From the NCBI RefSeq assembly GCF_016772475.1, contig NZ_CP068595.1:2418001-2482000 (forward strand): a stretch of 64,000 nucleotides of DNA, in the 5' to 3' direction. A model generated the notes under the pieces. It was not told the origin of the DNA and ran no database searches. It was given only the letters and a program-made list of their open reading frames with translations. A program made the position numbers and the translations under genes. Positions 60,924-64,000 of the stretch are shown in pieces (positions within the stretch are counted from its first letter, which is position 1; the number at the start of each line of letters is the position of its first letter). The stretch is from Paenibacillus sonchi. GTDB taxonomy: Bacteria; Bacillota; Bacilli; Paenibacillales; Paenibacillaceae.

Positions 60924-63257
60924 TTAGCTCGCGCAAGACTCACACTCTTCTATAGTTAAAGCACGGCTCCGTACATAATACGTCGATTTCAATCCGCCCT
61001 TCCAGGCGTTCAGGTGCAGGTTCAGGAAATCGGTGGCCTTGATGTCCGGCGTCACGTACAGGTTAAAGCTCTGGCCCTGGTCAACATGGCGCTGGCGGGC
61101 CGAGGCCATGCGGATGGACCAGTTCTGGTCAATCAGAAACGCCGTTTTATAGTACCAGATCGTCTTCTCGGACAGATCCGGTGCCGGGTTGGCGATCTTG
61201 TAGGTGGTTTTTTCCTCATAGGAGAGCAGCTCATACAGCGGATCGATGCTGGCTGTGGAGCCGGCGATGATCGAGGTCGAGCCGTTCGGGGCAATCGCGA
61301 ACATCCAGGCGTTGCGCACGCCGTCCGCAGCCACTTGCTCCTGCAGCTCACGCCACTGCTCTGTAGTCACGTATTTGCCTTCCTGTTCGCCGCTGGTATA
61401 GCCGCGAGAGGTGAAGTAGGCACCGGTCTCCCAATCGGAACCGGCGAACTTCGGATAGCGGCCCTTCTCACGGGCCAGCTCCATGCTGGAGCGCACTACC
61501 AGGTAGTTGATATGCTCATACAGATGGTTGTTGTATTCCACGGCTTCATCGGACTCCCAGCGGATGCCCTCCAGTGCCAGCAGATGATGCAGGCCGAAGG
61601 TGCCAAGGCCGACCGCACGGTATTGGCTGTTCGTGTACTGCGCCTGCAGCACTTCAATATTGTTGATGTCGATTACGTTGTCGAGCATGCGGACCTGAAT
61701 CGGCACCAGCCGCTCCAGCACGCCTGCCGGAATAGCGCGGGCCAGGTGGATGGAATTCAGATTGCAGACAACGAAGTCGCCGGGAACCTTCGAGATCACG
61801 ATCCGGGTCTGTCCGTCCTTCGTAACCAGCTCTTCACTCTCAATAACCGTTGCCGACTGGTTCTGCATAATTTCCGTGCACAGGTTGGAGGAGAAGACCA
61901 TTCCCTGGTGGCGGTTCGGGTTGGAACGGTTGACGGTGTCCCGGTAGAACATATATGGCGTGCCGGTTTCGAGCTGGGATTTCATAATCCGCTTCATGAT
62001 GTCGATGGCCGGAACCGTGATGCGGGAAAGCTCCAGATTGGCAGTGGCTTCGGCATATTTTTCACGGAATGAGCCTTGTCCCAGCTGTTCATCATAGAAA
62101 TCCTCAAGACCGAGTGCGCGTCCTTTGGCATCTTTCCAGCCCATTACCTTCTTCACTTCATGCGGGCAAAAGAGATTCCAGTGTCCGCGTGCTTCCACAG
62201 CCTCCATGAACAGATCGGGCAGGCAGACGCCGTGGAATACGTCATGCGCGCGCATCCGCTCGTCGCCGTTATTCAGCTTCAGGTCGAGGAAGGCGAGAAT
62301 ATCTTTATGGAAAACGTCGAGGTAGACGGCGACGGCGCCCTTGCGTGTGCCGAGCTGATCGACGCTGACCGCGGTATTGTTCAGCTGGCGAATCCACGGG
62401 ATAACGCCGGAGCTGGTGTTCTTGTGGCCGCGGATATCGGAGCCGCGGGCCCGCACCTTGCCGAGGTAGACGCCGATGCCTCCGCCCATTTTGCTGAGCC
62501 GGGCTACATCGGTGTTGGAGTCGAAGATGCCTTCGAGCGAATCGTCTACCGTGTCGATGAAGCAGCTGGAGAGCTGTCCGGCGACCTTTTTACCCGCATT
62601 GGACATGGTAGGGGTAGCAGCGGTCATGTAAATATTGCTCATCGCCCAGTAGGCTTCCTTGACCAGTTCCAGACGTTTCTCTTCCGGCTCGGTATGCATG
62701 AGGAACATGGCGATAATCATATAACGCTCCTGCGGCAGCTCCATGACGCGCCCGTCAAAATCATGAGCCAGATAGCGGTCAGACAGGGTTAAGAGGCCGA
62801 TATAATCGAACAGCAGGTCGCGTGTGTAATCGATGCAGCCGCCAAGTTCCTCAATCTGCTCCTTGGTATAGTGGGAGAGCAGCTCTTCGCGGTAGATGCC
62901 CTTTTTCACCAGATCAGTAATCAGCGGATACAGCTCGCCGTAAGGCTCATCCGGGTAAGCTTTGTAGCGGCGGTTGACGGCAGCTTTTTTGTACAGGGAG
63001 GTCAGCAGTGAACGCGCAGCGGCGAATTTCCAGTCCGGCTCTTCTTTGGTAACCAGCTCAAGCGCGCTCATCGTAAAGGCATTGCTGATCTCTTCTCCGC
63101 TGACCTCCTCACGGCGCAGCTTGGACTGCACCCCGCGCAGCAGGGTTTCTTTGCTTAGATGATCCAGGCCTTTCAGGATACGGTCGGCGTACACGGAGAG
63201 ACGGATTTCATCAAAAGCCAATTGGCGGTTGTCGGGTTTCACTACGAGCTGTGGCAT
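60924..63257 (-). CDS. nrdA: class I ribonucleotide reductase alpha subunit
   Basis: This catalytic subunit has 777 residues. An N-terminal ATP-cone precedes the reductase barrel. Active-site motifs are QLSSCFIDTVDDS, NLCTEIMQ and IAPNGSTSIIAG, and the radical-transfer Tyr pair is in STYYVRSRALT. The C-terminus ends EECESCAS, the Cys pair that reduces the active site by thioredoxin or glutaredoxin. The ATG at 63257 follows AAAGGATG. It acts with NrdB downstream and lies directly after the class III genes on the same strand. Confidence 0.95.
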   Translation of the reverse strand: MPQLVVKPDNRQLAFDEIRLSVYADRILKGLDHLSKETLLRGVQSKLRREEVSGEEISNAFTMSALELVTKEEPDWKFAAARSLLTSLYKKAAVNRRYKAYPDEPYGELYPLITDLVKKGIYREELLSHYTKEQIEELGGCIDYTRDLLFDYIGLLTLSDRYLAHDFDGRVMELPQERYMIIAMFLMHTEPEEKRLELVKEAYWAMSNIYMTAATPTMSNAGKKVAGQLSSCFIDTVDDSLEGIFDSNTDVARLSKMGGGIGVYLGKVRARGSDIRGHKNTSSGVIPWIRQLNNTAVSVDQLGTRKGAVAVYLDVFHKDILAFLDLKLNNGDERMRAHDVFHGVCLPDLFMEAVEARGHWNLFCPHEVKKVMGWKDAKGRALGLEDFYDEQLGQGSFREKYAEATANLELSRITVPAIDIMKRIMKSQLETGTPYMFYRDTVNRSNPNRHQGMVFSSNLCTEIMQNQSATVIESEELVTKDGQTRIVISKVPGDFVVCNLNSIHLARAIPAGVLERLVPIQVRMLDNVIDINNIEVLQAQYTNSQYRAVGLGTFGLHHLLALEGIRWESDEAVEYNNHLYEHINYLVVRSSMELAREKGRYPKFAGSDWETGAYFTSRGYTSGEQEGKYVTTEQWRELQEQVAADGVRNAWMFAIAPNGSTSIIAGSTASIDPLYELLSYEEKTTYKIANPAPDLSEKTIWYYKTAFLIDQNWSIRMASARQRHVDQGQSFNLYVTPDIKATDFLNLHLNAWKGGLKSTYYVRSRALTIEECESCAS

Positions 63258-63374
63258 AAGTGTTCATACATCCTTTCATTTTTGGGTTTAATTTTCAATA
63301 TAAAAAATTGAAGTATATAAGCGCAGAGAGCGGCCCGCACCGAGGCTTGGCCTGCTCTTTGATCGTTGCCAATT

Positions 63375-63889
63375 TTATAAGGCAGCCGGCTGCCAATGTA
63401 CGATTTCCGTACCGGCAAGGCTGGCCTGAATGTCAATAATCCGCTGGTTGCTGCTTCCCCGGTAGGGGAGGGTGGTGTCTTTGAGCTCTTCCACAAAACG
63501 CCCGTCAATCACGACCTGGCACAAAGTCAGCAGGTTCCATTCGGGTGAGCCCGGAGCCGCTGTAAGCTCCTCATAGGTATAGCCGGTGTAAATCCATACG
63601 GAATAGTCCGGCAGCACGCTGCGCAGCTCCTGAATGAAGCCCGCAGCCTCCTCTGCCGAGAAAAAGGGTCGCCGCCCGCCAGCGTCAGTCCGTCCAGCAG
63701 CGGATTTGCCGCCATCTCGGCGATAATCTCCCGCTGGCGTTCCAAGGTGAACGGCTCGCCGTAGTTGAAATTCCAGGTCTTCGGGTTGAAGCAGCCCGGG
63801 CAGCGGTGACGGCAGCCGCTGAGGAAGAGGACGGCCCGCATGCCCTCTCCTTCGTTGATCGATTCCGGGTAGTAGCCGCATATATTCAT
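63375..63889 (-). pseudogene. nrdG: NrdG, class III RNR activase, frameshifted
   Basis: This radical-SAM activating enzyme generates the glycyl radical of NrdD. The protein would be about 170 residues: MNICGYYPESINEGEGMRAV, the cluster motif SGCRHRCPGCFNPKTW (CxxxCxxC), LTLAGGDPF and VWIYTGYTYEEL. The frame breaks in the T-run complementary to 63661-63665: GGDPFF needs six T where five are present. Both parts otherwise match the family. The ATG overlaps the nrdD stop by four bases (ATGA). Confidence 0.9.
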
Positions 63890-64000
63890 AGATGCTTAAC
63901 GCGGTCCCTTACTTCGGCTTGCTTGGCGGCATTGAAGCGGGTCTGGTAGTCGCCGGTCAGATAGCCGGTTACCCGGCGCAGGCGGCGGATATGCACATCC
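63886..64000 (-). CDS. nrdD: anaerobic ribonucleotide reductase NrdD, 3' end
   Basis: The window holds only the last 37 codons, beginning DVHIRRLRRVTGYLTGDYQT and ending VRDRVKHL. This matches the C-terminal tail of class III reductase (the RRVTGYL pattern close to the glycyl-radical region). The stop overlaps the NrdG start by four bases, as in typical nrdDG operons. The rest of the gene lies beyond the window. Confidence 0.8.
   Translation of the reverse strand, partial: DVHIRRLRRVTGYLTGDYQTRFNAAKQAEVRDRVKHL

Noticed and set aside
63258..63374. NrdR box or cobalamin riboswitch before nrdA
   Set aside because: A TTCAAT/ATTGAA repeat is present, but it does not match the NrdR consensus, and 117 bases are too few for a cobalamin riboswitch.

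Overview
The window looks like a chromosomal segment of a Paenibacillus-type Gram-positive bacterium. GC content is moderately high and ribosome binding sites are strong (GGAGG type). It carries an S-layer-homology exoenzyme, LplB/YtcP-type sugar permeases with a YesM/YesN two-component pair, a T-box leader, a CcpA-like cre site, sigma-B-like promoters and many Bacillus-family small genes (YwbE, YezD, CcdC). The genus is an inference; there is no rRNA or tRNA in the window to anchor it.

Layout. 1-2800: heavy-metal P-type ATPase with a His-rich tandem repeat, behind an ArsR/SmtB-like operator. 2988-8640: chemoreceptor, L-lactate dehydrogenase, CcdC-like and GlsB-like membrane proteins, and a 6-phosphogluconolactonase-like beta-propeller. 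8830-14864: large membrane-anchored alpha/beta hydrolase, then a sulfate ABC operon (binding protein, CysT, CysW, YezD; no ATPase gene) behind a structured attenuator-like leader. 15262-18764: OmpR-type two-component system with an S41 peptidase. 19023-25336: small membrane protein, NAD(P)-binding protein, IS200/IS605 element, NAD(P)HX repair enzyme, membrane protein, SDR dehydrogenase. 25337-30251: DUF4269, GNAT, iron-sulfur serine dehydratase SdaAB/SdaAA, YneQ-like, YwbE, HNH nuclease, membrane protein. 30306-36050: glycan island of a LacI regulator, a GH30 glycosidase and a 1079-residue GH94-like phosphorylase. 36079-37590: beta-lactamase-fold serine hydrolase. 38731-46027: sugar ABC transporter with its binding lipoprotein and YesM/YesN pair. 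46425-50459: AAC(3)-like acetyltransferase, histidine phosphatase, MFS exporter and its ArsR-like regulator. 51124-56726: secreted LTD/nuclease/5'-nucleotidase/SLH giant. 57006-59255: T-box-controlled divergent SerRS and an SsuE-like reductase. 59607-64000: class I (NrdA, NrdB) and class III (NrdD, NrdG) ribonucleotide reductases.

The most unusual content is in the intergenic DNA. Five elements of 186-196 bp each hold four 25-bp units in the fixed order two forward, two inverted. A second family of three elements (138-175 bp) has different sequences in its stems but preserved base pairing, which suggests a structured RNA or DNA element. Three further hairpin families recur: GNRA-type mini-hairpins, TCTGCTGCAG hairpins, and terminators with a related loop.

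At least eight otherwise intact genes are split by small indels, several of them one base lost from a homopolymer. This pattern suggests sequencing error at least as much as real gene decay, so those genes are listed as frameshifted rather than as confirmed pseudogenes.
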